The notes under the pieces were generated by a model. The model was not told the DNA's origin. It made no database searches and saw nothing but the letters and a program-made list of their open reading frames with translations. Below are positions 51,645 through 63,410 of a stretch of DNA of 64,000 nt, one piece after another (positions within the stretch are counted from its first letter, which is position 1; each line of letters begins with the position of its first letter). The translations under genes and the position numbers were made by a program. The stretch spans positions 36,810,862 to 36,874,861 of the forward strand of contig CM049307.1 in NCBI GenBank assembly GCA_026874595.1, given 5' to 3'. This DNA comes from Sipunculus nudus. Taxonomy: Eukaryota > Annelida > Sipuncula > Golfingiida > Sipunculidae.

Positions 51645-53469
51645 GTAAGTTATTTATAGAAAGCTTGTTACTGTCAGCATCTCAGGTCTACTGACCCAGT
51701 TCACAACATTGTTTCTGGGGGAGGTTTAAAGAGATACAGATGTAGGTCAGAAAAACCCACATAAGAAGTCGGTTCGACAGAATCTCTTGTTGCTGCTTTC
51801 TGTTTCACACTTCCTACTTCTGTCTATGTGGATGTGGCTGGTTTAGGGCCCAGAGTACAGTAAAGGAGTGTCACTCAGAGCGTCACTCAAAAAGTCACTC
51901 AGAGACCAACAGTGTCATCCTTGTAGTGTTGATGCATTATGCATGCATTTTTAAAATTGTCTGGAAACTGAACTGCCTCAGAATTTAATCTTTTAAGTTC
52001 TTTCTGTATAGCTGCTTGTGGTAATGCCACTCTCATTTTCTGCTGTAAGCATAAACAAAATAGACATAGTAATCTCCTGCTCCATGGAAAACCATCAGTT
52101 CAACCACCTGAGCCCCTCACAGTGGTCCTGGACACAGTGTTTTGACTAAGATGTTTTTCACATTGTTGAGCAGCTACAGATTGCTGTGGTCAAGACCCCA
52201 GCCCTGTGCACTCCTTGAGCATAATTTTGAGAATTATGTGATGCCATCAAGCCAAGCAGGGAGCCTCATTATTGTTGTTTAAAATAGATCATGGCACATT
52301 GAATTTCTCTGTCGACATGAAGATAAGCACACATTGAACATAATTCCCAAGTAGAATGTAAATCAGTCACTGATTCATCAATACAGAATTGTTTCAAGTT
52401 ATTTGTAAGAGCAGATACATTCACATATACGCCATTATTATTGATCATGTGTGATAAGCAGACAGCTGTTTATTGGGCCAGATTAAAGGTAAAATATAGC
52501 TAATGCTAACACAGGTGTTAATGTAAAACACGCTTGCCAGTTTGGTTTCATGCAGTAGTTTTATGTAGGTTGAGCTTGTACTGGGCCAAGAGCCACTGAA
52601 TGTACACACCAAGGCTTGCTAGGGATTTTTACGAGCTATAAAGAGATAAGAATAATTTACTACCAGTCTACTCCCAAGAGCTGCCCAGTTAAAGCCCTAA
52701 CCTAAGTATTAAATAAACAGGCTTCATGTTAAGATACTTGGTGTAACGTAGGTTATGGGAGGTCCATATCAAGTATTCCATGTCTGCTCTTCTTCTAATT
52801 CTAATTCTTTAATCTTGCAGGTTTTAGAATAGGGTCCATTTTTATGAGTATCACAAATGTTCACTCTTTACTTTAGATTTTGTTTAAATAATTTAATTTC
52901 ATTTTCATTTTCAAAAGTGCTCAATGCTTCTGAGTCAAACTAAAAGTTTAATATGGTAATATTGATCAAAGGTATGACTATGAAAATTAAAAAGGGAAAA
53001 TACCTGTCCAAATGATTATTAATGAATTGATAAATAAGTAGATCTTTTTGTCATCTTGATATATGGGAATCTTTGTCTGTTTCATTGGCTTTGTTTGGTA
53101 ATATCTTACTTTTATCAACAGGCTCGTAAACACAAACTGTTATTAAAATATTAGTTTTGTACTTGTCTCTGATGGTAATATTGTGCTCAGTGATTTAACA
53201 TCAGGGCTTGAAAATATGGAGACACACAACAAAAAAGTTTGATATTTGAATTTTCTTAAATGTGGAAATTATTTAATAAATGTTGAAAAATATTTAGTAA
53301 AAAATGCACTCAAATAAAAAAGCTGGATGTTATTTGAGGTGTAAAAGTTCATCTGGTGGCAAGGTTATTCGCATATTTTGTGACAGCAAATACATTTTAG
53401 ACAGTGATAGTTAAGACTATGTGGTTTGATAATGCCAGGTGGGTGTGTGAAATGGTTGTAAGAAATCAA
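51645..53469. other. Non-coding sequence, nothing recognised
   Basis: AT-rich sequence with no supported feature. Confidence 0.5.
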
Positions 53470-53625
53470 TCTGGAATCCCTCACTGATCCCCCTACCCTG
53501 TCTGGTGCTGCTGCAGACTTCTCCAGCCCAGCCTACCCAGCCAGCCTGATGAGCTGAGTACAAACTGTCTGACTGGCCGGTTACTGGGCCAGACCCTGCC
53601 AGAGATTCCCGGGTCACCAGGTGGA
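53470..53625. other. GC-rich island in AT-rich surroundings, function unknown
   Basis: This short segment is markedly richer in G and C than its flanks, with words such as CTGGTGCTGCTGCAGAC, GGCCGGTTACTGGGCCAG and CCCGGGTCACC. A minus-strand frame is open across it (53417-53617), but no motif is evident. It could be an unrecognised exon, a regulatory element or the remains of a repeat. Confidence 0.3.
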
Positions 53626-56439
53626 AAAGAGGTCATTATGGATTGTATTTAGTCAGGTCATCCCAGCTTTCACAACTAAATCTGATTTTTCCCCACATTC
53701 AAATACAAGTTCCCATCAATTCATCATACATTTGTATTGTGATTTGTAATTTCTCTTTTTGCTTTTTGTCTCCAAATCCATACTGCATTCTCAGTTCATC
53801 TCAGAATACCTTATACACATATTTATACAGATTCCAAGTCAGGCATATATCAGTCTTGATAATTGTTGTTGGGCAGGACAGAATTAACCATTTAATTCCA
53901 TCCTGCCAAAGATTTTCTTCACCTGCATCTACAGGTATGCCTATTGTGGGATCCTGTGAATGGAATTAGTTTTTGTGTATATTTGTATTAGACATGTGGA
54001 ATTTCAGATCTCAAGTTTTCTTAAGTCATTGATTGAGGTAGAAAGAGCTTATAGTACTGATACTAGCGTTCAGTGACATGTTATCATGATATATCATTTG
54101 ATCCGTGTGATATTCAGTTTATATCACAGCATTTAAATATCAACCCCAGAGATATTAACATACTTCTTGCATTACTAGTCCAACATTTATCTAACTTCCT
54201 TCTGAATGTTCTGATTAATAATATTAAACTATTGCTCATAAATCTCAGTCATCTTACTCAATTCAGGCAGTTGATTGCAAGAATCTTGTACCTTTTGAAA
54301 AACAAAGCCTGTTCATTTCAGGACAACTGTGGTTGTACATAACATTTCTGTTGGTGTAATATTCCATTGTCCATACATTACAGAAAAAAACATTAAGAAA
54401 GCAGGAGTTGAACTACAGTGAAACTCTATAGAGAAAATCTCTACAATACTTGTACTTTAATACCATTTAAGATAATAAGTGTTAAACAAAAATACCAGTA
54501 ATGGCCCTGCAGCTCTGAACTGAAAAATCGACTCGCCCTCCATGACTGACTCCCAATATAGAATATCTCTGTACATTCTTTTGTAATAGTGCTTCATTTA
54601 ATTGTTGTACACACATGCTCCCAATTTCTCTGTGTCATATTTAATAATATTACCCTGATATCATCAGATTATGTTGATCAACATCAAAGTCCTGAACAAA
54701 AACTATTTGATGGTGAATGTAAGCCTAGAAAATGATCAGTAAGGTATTTTAATATACCTGATCTGAAATCAGTTGATGCGTGTCAAACTGCCACACCCAT
54801 AGGATGTGGGTGAAGCCCCGCCACGCCACGTGTAAGAATGGCTATGTGTACACTTTTCAGTTTGATTGTCCATTCTGTAGCTTAGAATGTTCTTTGAACA
54901 AACAAAGGACTGAGTCACATCAGCAAGTGGAACATAAAATATCCAAATAAATGAAACACCTATGGCATTTTAGTATACAGACTTAATTTAAAAAAATGTA
55001 TAGAATTGAGGGATATATTTGAATAAGGGTCAACTCTGTCAACCAAGCTGCTCAGACCTAAAAATTAAAAATAACTCATTAAATGACATTTATTTAATTA
55101 AATTTTGAAAGTTAATTGAAGTAGTAGAATATATTTTTACAGCAAATGATATAAGTGAGTTAACATCTGTTGATATAAAATTATATACTGTAAAAAGATT
55201 TAACATGTATATATAACATATATTTGGTTAAATATTAAAATTTGCAGTATACATATTTATAAAGCAGTTCCAGCGGACTGTGTATTTCCTGTGCAGGTTG
55301 AGGCCACCCACACAGTTTTCTGCAGTTGGGCTTACTCAGTAGTTGTTAGGCTGGTATACAGGCTTCAAAGTGCAGCAAAAAGTGAACCAGATAAAACTGT
55401 TTATATGATACATATCTGATTTCCTTGCATGCAGTCATCTACCTTCATTGTATCAGACACACTATTGTTATCACTGAATGTGTACTAAGAATGACATCAG
55501 AAGAAGTCATGTGATCTGTAAAGTTAAACACTTCATGTAGTGAGCATGTGAGTTGACTACTGAATGTTAGATGATAACAATAATTGTACATGTTTAGCCA
55601 GGGCCAGTACAGTTTATAAATGCTACAGTGGTGATTGTGTTAACATCCACACTATCTCCTTGTTTAAAGGGGAGCAACACTGTCTTTTAACATTGCCAGA
55701 AGTAAATAATTGATAATGCATATTTTGAGGAAGAATTCCTGCCGTCTCTCTGCTTGTGTTAAGTTAGATGTCCTAAATTATAACAGGAGAATGTGTAAGA
55801 ATTCAGGGGACCAATCTGGTATAGACAGTGCCTTCTATTTCAGATATTACAGTCTTTATTAAGCCTCATGAAATTCTCATTTTCATATTCATTGTTGGCA
55901 TGGTTAGTCATAATAATCACTTATCATGAAATAAATGTGATCTGAAATGAAGGATTCAAATAATTCAGAAGAGTTATTGAATTTGGAAATTTGCTTAAGA
56001 GAAACTGTGTTAGTTGCTAATATGGTCAACAGGTGTCACTACAGGCTTACCAATTGTATGCAGTCCCCAACTGAAAAATCTTCCTTTTGTATTATTCATA
56101 AATCAATAATGAGCTCTTGATCAATATAAGAAAAAAAATAAAAATGCAGTTGAAATAATATATCATTATTACTGTTATTGATAAAATGCTTAAAAAATAG
56201 TAATAATAGTGATGATGATAATAATAACTTAATATAAGTATTGTTTATGGTAATATTTATCATAAGTGCTTTTACTCAATAACAAATATTAATATTCATA
56301 ATCAGAATTACTTATTATAAATGTCAGTTTGTTATGTTTATTTTCAGTGATTAAAATTTCATCGAATTGGCCCACATCAGTATGGTATATTTTAAATCTG
56401 AAAAATGTATTTTCAATGAATAATTTGGGCCTCATCTTA
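53626..56439. other. Non-coding sequence, nothing recognised
   Basis: About 2.8 kb, AT-rich. Open frames at 53643-53969 and 54073-54342 have no motif or splice support. Confidence 0.5.
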
Positions 56440-57290
56440 ATAGAAGGGGGTGTCCTATGGTAATCACCCTGTTCATCTGTCTGTCTGTCAGCAAATTCAT
56501 TTCCGGATGATAACTCAAGTTTCGATTCACATATGGATTTAAATTAAACTTAATGTATAAATGGCCTACCACTAAAGCAAGAACCCTATTGATTTGGGGG
56601 TCGTGAGGTCAAAGGTCAAGGTGTCAGGACTCGCATTTATAAAACTTTCTTGATGCATTTTCAGCCAATCTTTCCATGCCAGTCTTCAATCTTACACATA
56701 TATGACACATGCCAACAGGGAAACATCTCTATCAATCTTGGGGTCACAAGTTCAAAGTTCAAGGTCATAGGAGCCATCTGTCCACAAATATATTTCCAGA
56801 TGATAACTCTACTTGGGATTCACATATGGATATCAACCTTAATATATAAATGGCCCACCACTAAAGCAAGAACCCTTTTGATTTGGTGTTATGAGGTCAA
56901 AGGTCACATTCCCCACATGTTTAAAAAGATTGTGGATGCATTTTAAGCAAAACCTTTCATACCAGAGGTTCTATCTTACACATACAGCTCACATGCCAAT
57001 AGGCAAATATCCCTTTCCTTATTGGGGTCACAAGGTCAAAGGTCAAGGTCACAGGAGTCATCTGTATATGAACTGATTTCCAAAACCTTTCATAACTCTA
57101 GTTTGGATTCACATAAAGATTTCAAACCTAACATATATATCATATGGCCCACTTAAAAAGCAAGAACCCTATTGATTTTTGGGGTCAAGAGGTCAGAAGT
57201 CAAGGTCTAAGGACTCATATTTCTAAAAATGTGTGAATGCCTTTTAAGCCAAACTTTTCATGCCAGTCTTTCCATCTTGCTTCAGTGTTT
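56440..57290. repeat. CTGT-headed AGGTCA repeat, copy 2 (several units)
   Basis: It opens with GGGGTGTCCTATGGTAATCA and (CTGT)n, like the copy near 13009. About four to five diverged units follow, each with GGATGATAACTC, TTTCAAACCTAA or similar, a GCAAGAACCCTATTGATTT phrase and an AGGTCA cluster. Perfect AGGTCAAAGGTCA is seen at 56606 and 56894, and AGGTCAAAGGTCAAGGTCA at 57033-57051. Confidence 0.75.
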
Positions 57291-57966
57291 AAATACTGTT
57301 TTGGGTCAGTTTCCTCTGTCTCTGCATGTAATCAGGTCTTTTATTATATTTTTCCAAGCATCACTCAGCCCACACTAGAAGTCTATGGGCCTTCAGCGGG
57401 GCCCTTCCTGGCCTGTCACTATTCATCAAGTTTTGATGTTGCAGCCACCCATTCCGTTTTTGTACACTTAAAGGATAATACCTGTGTGTCCTCTGAAAGT
57501 AAATATGTTAATCTTCAGCAATTTAGATATCTCTTTCCTCCTTAAGTAGATTTTCTGAATTGCGAATTCAGTTTGGGTTACCCAGTTGTTGAGCCTGTCC
57601 AGTTTTCATCTAACATGATATTTGCCAGTCCCCCATCAAGTAAGGTAGGACTCCAGTCTAGACTGACTTAAAGGTGCCAAGTCACCTACCTTTTGAAAAA
57701 GAATTTATGTGATTTCTGACTTCCTCTGTATATATATTAATGATCTAAGGTAATTTTGTTGTGAAAAGTTTTTACAAGACCTTCGTGAAGGATGTATGAA
57801 CTTGTTTATCAACAAAATGTTTGTAAACACAGCAGTGTTGATAAACGGTAAAAACATGTAACCTTAAGTGGGAGGTTGCATATATACGGAGGTAGAAAGG
57901 TCACTTGTAGCGAAACGCCATTTGCAAAGCTCTGGCTTATCTGACTTGCTCCCAGATGACTTTATT
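57291..57966. other. Non-coding sequence, nothing recognised
   Basis: Slightly more GC-rich around 57365-57420; no supported feature. Confidence 0.4.
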
Positions 57967-59287
57967 GTATCCCCAGACAAAGTCGGGATACTATGGTTTC
58001 ACGACGGTCCCGCAGCCGCCGCAGAAAAACCTTGTGAGCGGGATAACTCAAAAAATATTTCATTGATCTTTTTCAAACTTTACATTTGTATAGATATAGG
58101 TAAGGGGATGAAGCCTTTTTAAAATGGGGTCATGACCTATGCTAGGAGAGTGACATTGACCTTGAATAGGTCCATTTTTGCTGAAAATAACACAAATTCT
58201 TGAATATCTCATGTAAGCTTGCATGGACTGGTCCAAAAATCAAGGTGACTGAAGATCTTGGATAGCCTTGTGATATACCGGAAACTGGTGGCGCCACCTA
58301 TTATCCTTTTCTTGTTTTTACGCCTTTTAATACCCCCATAATTGCCTCTTGACAGTACTGTAAGCATTATAAGTCAAAAAGTAATGGACAGATTTCTTTC
58401 ATATTATACACATGTAGAGAGATGGGTTAGGGGATGAGGACTATTTACATTTGGGTCATGACCTTTACAATGAGTGGCCTTGACCTTTAATGTGTCCATA
58501 TTTGGTGAAAATCACACACCTCTTATGATATCTCCAGTGTTGATAGCCATATGGATTTCAAACGTGACTTATGTATGGCCCACCACTAAAGTAAGAACCC
58601 TATAGGTTCTAGGGTCATGAGGTCAAAGGTCAAGGTCACTGGACTCGTGTATCTTAAAAGATACTGTGGATGCATTTTAAGCCAAACTTTCATCCCAGGT
58701 CTTTCATCTTGAATATATAGCTCACTTGCCAATAGTGGATGATCCATATCAATTTTGGGGTCACAAGGTCAAAGGTCAAGGCCACAGGAGCTATCTGTCA
58801 AATAAAATTAGTTTCTGGATGATACTTCCTGCCTTTATTGATGTATTGATTTCAAACTTGACTTATATATGTCCCATTGAAAAAGCAAGACTCCAATTGA
58901 TTTTGGGGTCATGAGGTCAAAGGTCAAGGTCACAGGACACATCTTTAAAAAAGATTGTGGACGCATTTTCAGCCAAACATTTCATCTCAGACCTTTCATC
59001 TTGCACATATAGTTCATCTGCCAATAGAGGAAGACCCCTATCTTTTTTGAGGTCAAAAGGTCAAAGGTGAAGGTCACAGGAGCCATCTGTTCAAAAATTA
59101 GTTTCTGGTTGATAATTCCTGCTTTTATTGATGTATGGATTTCAAATTTGACTTGTATATGACCCATTGGAAAAGCAAGACCCGAATTGATTTTGGGGTC
59201 ATGAGGTCAAAGGTCAAGGTCACAGGACACATCTTTAAAAATGGGGGCTTATTCTTAAAGGGGGGGCCGTACTATGTCTGGGGATAC
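57967..59287. mobile_element. Inverted-repeat element with GTATCCCCAGACA ends and internal AGGTCA units
   Basis: The left end GTATCCCCAGACAAAGT (57967-57983) is the complement of the right end (59271-59287) with one difference. The left head continues CGGGATACTATGG, making a small hairpin. The first part (58030-58520) carries GTGAGCGGGATAACTCAAAAA and GGTGGCGCCACC, words shared with the elements at 11886 and 33636. The second part (58535-59240) is a CTGT-family AGGTCA array that appears to be nested or fused. There is no protein. Edges are uncertain beyond the inverted ends. Confidence 0.65.
58535..59240. repeat. AGGTCA repeat, copy 3, within the 57967-59287 element
   Basis: AGGTCAAAGGTCAAGGTCA occurs at 58620-58638, 58914-58932 and 59204-59222. 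Close variants are at 58766 and 59058. The unit of about 290-295 bp consists of two alternating halves, one with GCAAGA(C/A)CC..ATTGATTTTGGGG and one with AGGAGC(C/T)ATCTGT. Confidence 0.8.
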
Positions 59288-59570
59288 TCTGGCAGCTGCG
59301 GTGCCAAGAAATGTCTAGTTGAATTTGTTTTGATTATTTTGGTGGGCCCCAACATATAATAAAATAAAACAAACAGCCTGTGTGCAGTTATTTCCACATT
59401 TTCTGGCCTATTTTTACAAAATCTCCAAGAGATTAACTTAATTTTATAAAGGTCAGATAGGTGATTGGGTTCCTTAATTTAAGTCTTGGATTCTGGCTGA
59501 GTCTGTCTCAAGTTCAGTAGATAAAAAAATAGAAAGACATGTATGTAAGAACTACTATGCTTGGGCGTAA

Positions 59571-59706
59571 AGGAAAGGAGAACCTTGGGTGTGAGGGGAA
59601 CACAGACTTTGGGTGTCAGGGAAAAGAGAACCTTGGGTTTGAGGGAAAGGAAAACCTTAGCTGTGAGGGAAAGGAAAACCTTAGCTGTGAGGGAAAGGAA
59701 AACCTT
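59571..59706. repeat. 24-bp minisatellite, about six units
   Basis: The unit is of the form GGAAAGGAAAACCTTAGCTG-TGAG. The last three units are almost identical; earlier ones are diverged. Because the period is 24, all three + frames stay open and encode 8-residue repeats (for example KENLSCEG), so the open frames here are a by-product. Confidence 0.9.
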
Positions 59707-61179
59707 GCTTCAGCATTTAACAGAGGAAATGATGTTTAAGGGACTTCGCTATTAATGAGTCACATTTGTCACATTTGCCACATTTTCTCTCCCCAGAAAT
59801 TGTAGAGTAACTTCTGTAAATTCTGTTCTAAAATATACTGAGAGAAAAATACTTGGATGAGCTATATATATTTTTTTTCAGAATGTTTCTATAACATCAG
59901 GAAATAAATACACAAGAAAACAAAGAGAAAACAACACTCCTGTATATTCATAATAGGTTCTTAACACTATTCTGATGAACTGTGTATCATATTTATGTTG
60001 AGGATTAAACATAACCATTGTGGTAGTGGGGCTTCAGTGGTGATGTCACAGACTTTAATCCTGTCTTTAATGGACAGACAACTGGCTGCTTGACGTGGCT
60101 GTGTAAGCTACAGTAAGTTGATGGCCCTATTCTCCTCCAAATGACTCTAGTGATCAGCCATGCATGAAGTGAGCTCAGTAACAAACCAGTCACATGTGTT
60201 AATCGATAAAGCCCAGGTTTTGCGTCATTCTGACAAAAAACAAAGCCCCCACAGCCAGTAGAAAGATATGTGGTTTCAGAATATAGCAGGGATGCGGGGA
60301 CAGTGTGTATTTTTACATTGTGGGTGGCAGAAGATAATAAATTAACTGACTCTCCATTTATCTTTTTCTTTAATGAAACAACACTGAGCTTACACAGAAA
60401 TTCATTCATCACTCAGTAAAGTTCTGTTAACCTTGTAGGCACACTTGTTTGTATATGAATTAAGTTAGAATGGGACACTTTACTTGTAGCATCTAGTTTC
60501 AGCAGCATTAACCTGACCACCTTACCTATTGGTATATTTCTTTAGGAATGTTTGATAAGAGGTATCATTGATCTTTGCTGACTAGCCATTCCTTTCTTTG
60601 TCATGGGTTTCTGTAAAGAGAGTTAAGATGCAGTCATGAAGAAAAACTTTAAGTTCTGTATATGTCTTAAGTTCTGTATATATGTCTTAAGTTCTGTATG
60701 TGTCAGTAAGATGTTAAAGGTCTAAAACACCTTGTTTTGCTATCATATACATCTGCAGTGGCTGTTACTTTTAAAACATAGATATAAGGTTGGCTTGGCT
60801 GCCAAAACTTTACTGTAAAAAGATGCATTGTAGAGATCAGACTGTAAGTTCATTTAAACACTACAAAAATATACTTGTCTATTTTCTCCCGTGCAGTGCA
60901 GATAAATTCTGTCTGTTCCACAGTCTATTTTGTTATTTAATCAGTAATTTAACCATGCAGTTATGTTTCTCACATTGGTGATTGAGGATTGCTACACATA
61001 AATATCAGATACAGTGGAATACTCATATTTGTTAACCAGAACTGTATTACCATTGATGAGACATTTTAATTGGCTGACCTCTGTATAAATGTAATATAAT
61101 ACCAAAAAAAAATTAATTGAGCTACAAAAGGCATTGTTATTTTGACTTTTAGACAAAGCAATAAAATTACCAAAGTTTT
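59707..61179. other. Non-coding sequence with a 20-22-bp triplication
   Basis: TTAAGTTCTGTATATGTC is repeated three times at about 60648-60712. A 135-codon minus-strand open frame (60005-60412) has no motif and is probably chance. Nothing else was recognised. Confidence 0.5.
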
Positions 61180-61545
61180 AATGGGAGGTGGGTTGCTTTG
61201 GGCTGCTGTGGTTACGTAATGTGGCGGGCGGTGTGCGTGCTTCAGGTTTGACGTGTGGGCCGCCCGCTGGTGGGATGTGCTGGAGAGTGGGGCTGATGAT
61301 AAATCGTACCTCTGTCAGTCGGCAGCCAAGCAGAGAGCAGAGGAATGCCAGGATCCCCAAAATCAATAATCTAATTAAATACCAAAATTATTGAGTTCAA
61401 GCCGTTTGTGACAATCTGCTGTCTGTAAAAGCTCTCCCGAGGTTTATCAGTGATGGCGGTAGCAGCAGACTGAGCTTTCTGACAATTATTGATATTTATT
61501 TGCCCGCTGTGAGACATTCATTTTGAATTGATGTTGTTCCCTTTG
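61180..61545. promoter_or_regulatory. Candidate conserved non-coding element
   Basis: A GC-rich block (61180-61335) gives way to a complex, non-repetitive segment (61345-61545) that stands out from the AT-rich background. It holds dense homeodomain-like and related words: CTAATTAAAT, CTGACAATTATTGATATTTA, ACATTCATTTTGAATTGATG, and GATGGCGG (YY1-like). The texture resembles deeply conserved developmental enhancers. This is a judgement by eye; no alignment was possible. It has no long open frame and no splice signals that would make it an exon. Confidence 0.35.
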
Positions 61546-63334
61546 GTTTCTTTTATATATGATACATATCACTTATCAGCATCACGATGTCCACTTCCTC
61601 TTCCGGGATATATGATATTTTTGCTTAATTTAAAGAAAACATAATTAAATTTCTGATACATTTCAGAGGTTTTATAAAATTCTTGAAAACATTTGTTGGT
61701 GCTGCAGCACTGATTTTGTAACTGATCAGTTGGGTTTATGTATTACAGATTATTATATTTCACTGATCAGTAAATAAAGTTTGCTTTGCTTCTGTACATT
61801 TCTTCAATTTGTGAACCCTTAAGAGCTTACACGGCCACACAGGGTGGCTCAAGATTGACAGTTAGAACTAAGTCTTTGCATTTTGCCAGATGCTACCTAT
61901 GTTTAGTATTCCAGAACAGGTGAAGGAAATAAAACTCACTTTGGAGTACAGGATAAATTGATGGAGAATAAAGTGCTTGGGTTAATATAAAGTTATGTCC
62001 AGATGTTGTGGTTCTTTTATCAGTGGAGATTAGACCTGATTTCATTATGCTGTTTTGATTTATACTCTGTTAAGTGGAGTGGCAAACTGATAACAGCAGG
62101 CTTTTTCCACATGTTTTAATCAATATGTTACTGTGCCAGAATCCAGACAGTAGTAGATCAGTTTGGTCATCATTTCAGTTAATATCACTGCAAAAAAAAT
62201 CTGTATAATTAAATGTTACCTGAATCACCTCACCAAACTTTTTACAGCATTAATAATATAAACTTATCACTTAATTAAGAGTGCCCAGAAACTGTATGAA
62301 GTAGGTTGGGATGAGACTCAACTTGCAGCATTTCAGGGATAATTATTATTAGCTAATTAACAGTGATTAGTTGTAGGATATTAACACATCACATATATGT
62401 TACACCTGACTGATCAGAATCTGGGCAACCAAGTTTCAGGCATGTATGGGCCCACATGGCAACAAGTAAATATTCTGTCTTCACATGTTTAGCTGGTCAC
62501 CAGGAGACATGGCTATATATACTGATATATGGAGTATCCTGAGAACGTGCCATTTTGTCTTGAGGAAGAGACTTAAAGAACTGAGAGAGTACAAGGTTTA
62601 CTGCATTGACAGCTTGCCCTTTCACATCTTGTGCAGTAGCGTCACTGACAGTGATATAAGTCACTTATCCATTATCAGAGGAGTATAAACATTTGTGTGT
62701 AGAAGTTTGAGAAGAGAACAAGGATAAATAAAACTTATCCCAACAAAATGATTGTAAGTACCAGCAGCACTGACCAGTGCATAATATATAATATTTATCA
62801 TTTGTAGAAAGTAAAATGCATTTCTTAGTAGACACCAGTTGATATCATGTAATCTTTCAATACCAAGAAAAAAATATTTGGTATACATACAACATCCAGT
62901 AAATATGATTTATATATCATATTTTTCAGTAACCAGTGTATAGATCACCAATAAATTTGCCCATGGTGACCAGATAAATACATTGTTAATATTTTTAATA
63001 ATACGGTTATATTCTGAGACTTTAAAGCCTGCCAAAGAAACATGGAAGAGAAGATTTGAAAGAATCCTTATCACTGGCTCTTAATTGTACATTTAATTAA
63101 ACTCAGCATTATGTAAGTAATTAGAGACAATAACATTTGTTGGTAATTAAATTATTGTTCATTAAAATAAATGGAAATTTTGAACATTAGCACCTTCTTA
63201 GCAGTCCATGCAGCATATATATGCTAATTGTCACTTTTTAAATGCTTTGGCTTAAATCTTGAAATCAGTTGATATAAAAGGCCTTTCTGACACAGTGTCA
63301 CTGACAGGTCACAATACTCCTAACCAGAGGATCC
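61546..63334. other. Non-coding sequence, nothing firmly recognised
   Basis: AT-rich. The stretch 63085-63180 is dense in TAATTA/ATTAAA and ACAATA words and could be regulatory, but base composition alone may explain it. Confidence 0.4.
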
Positions 63335-63410
63335 GGTACAACCAGTCACTTGTGATGTGAAAAACCCGTCACTTGTGATGTGGAAAATCAGTCACTTGTG
63401 TTGTGAGAGT
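63335..63410. repeat. Three copies of a ~25-bp repeat
   Basis: GTCACTTGTG(A/T)TGTG.. is repeated three times in tandem with small differences. Confidence 0.85.

Noticed and set aside
60005-60412. 135-codon minus-strand open frame as a gene
   Set aside because: No motif, no splice or promoter context and an ordinary amino-acid mix; frames of this size are expected by chance in 64 kb.
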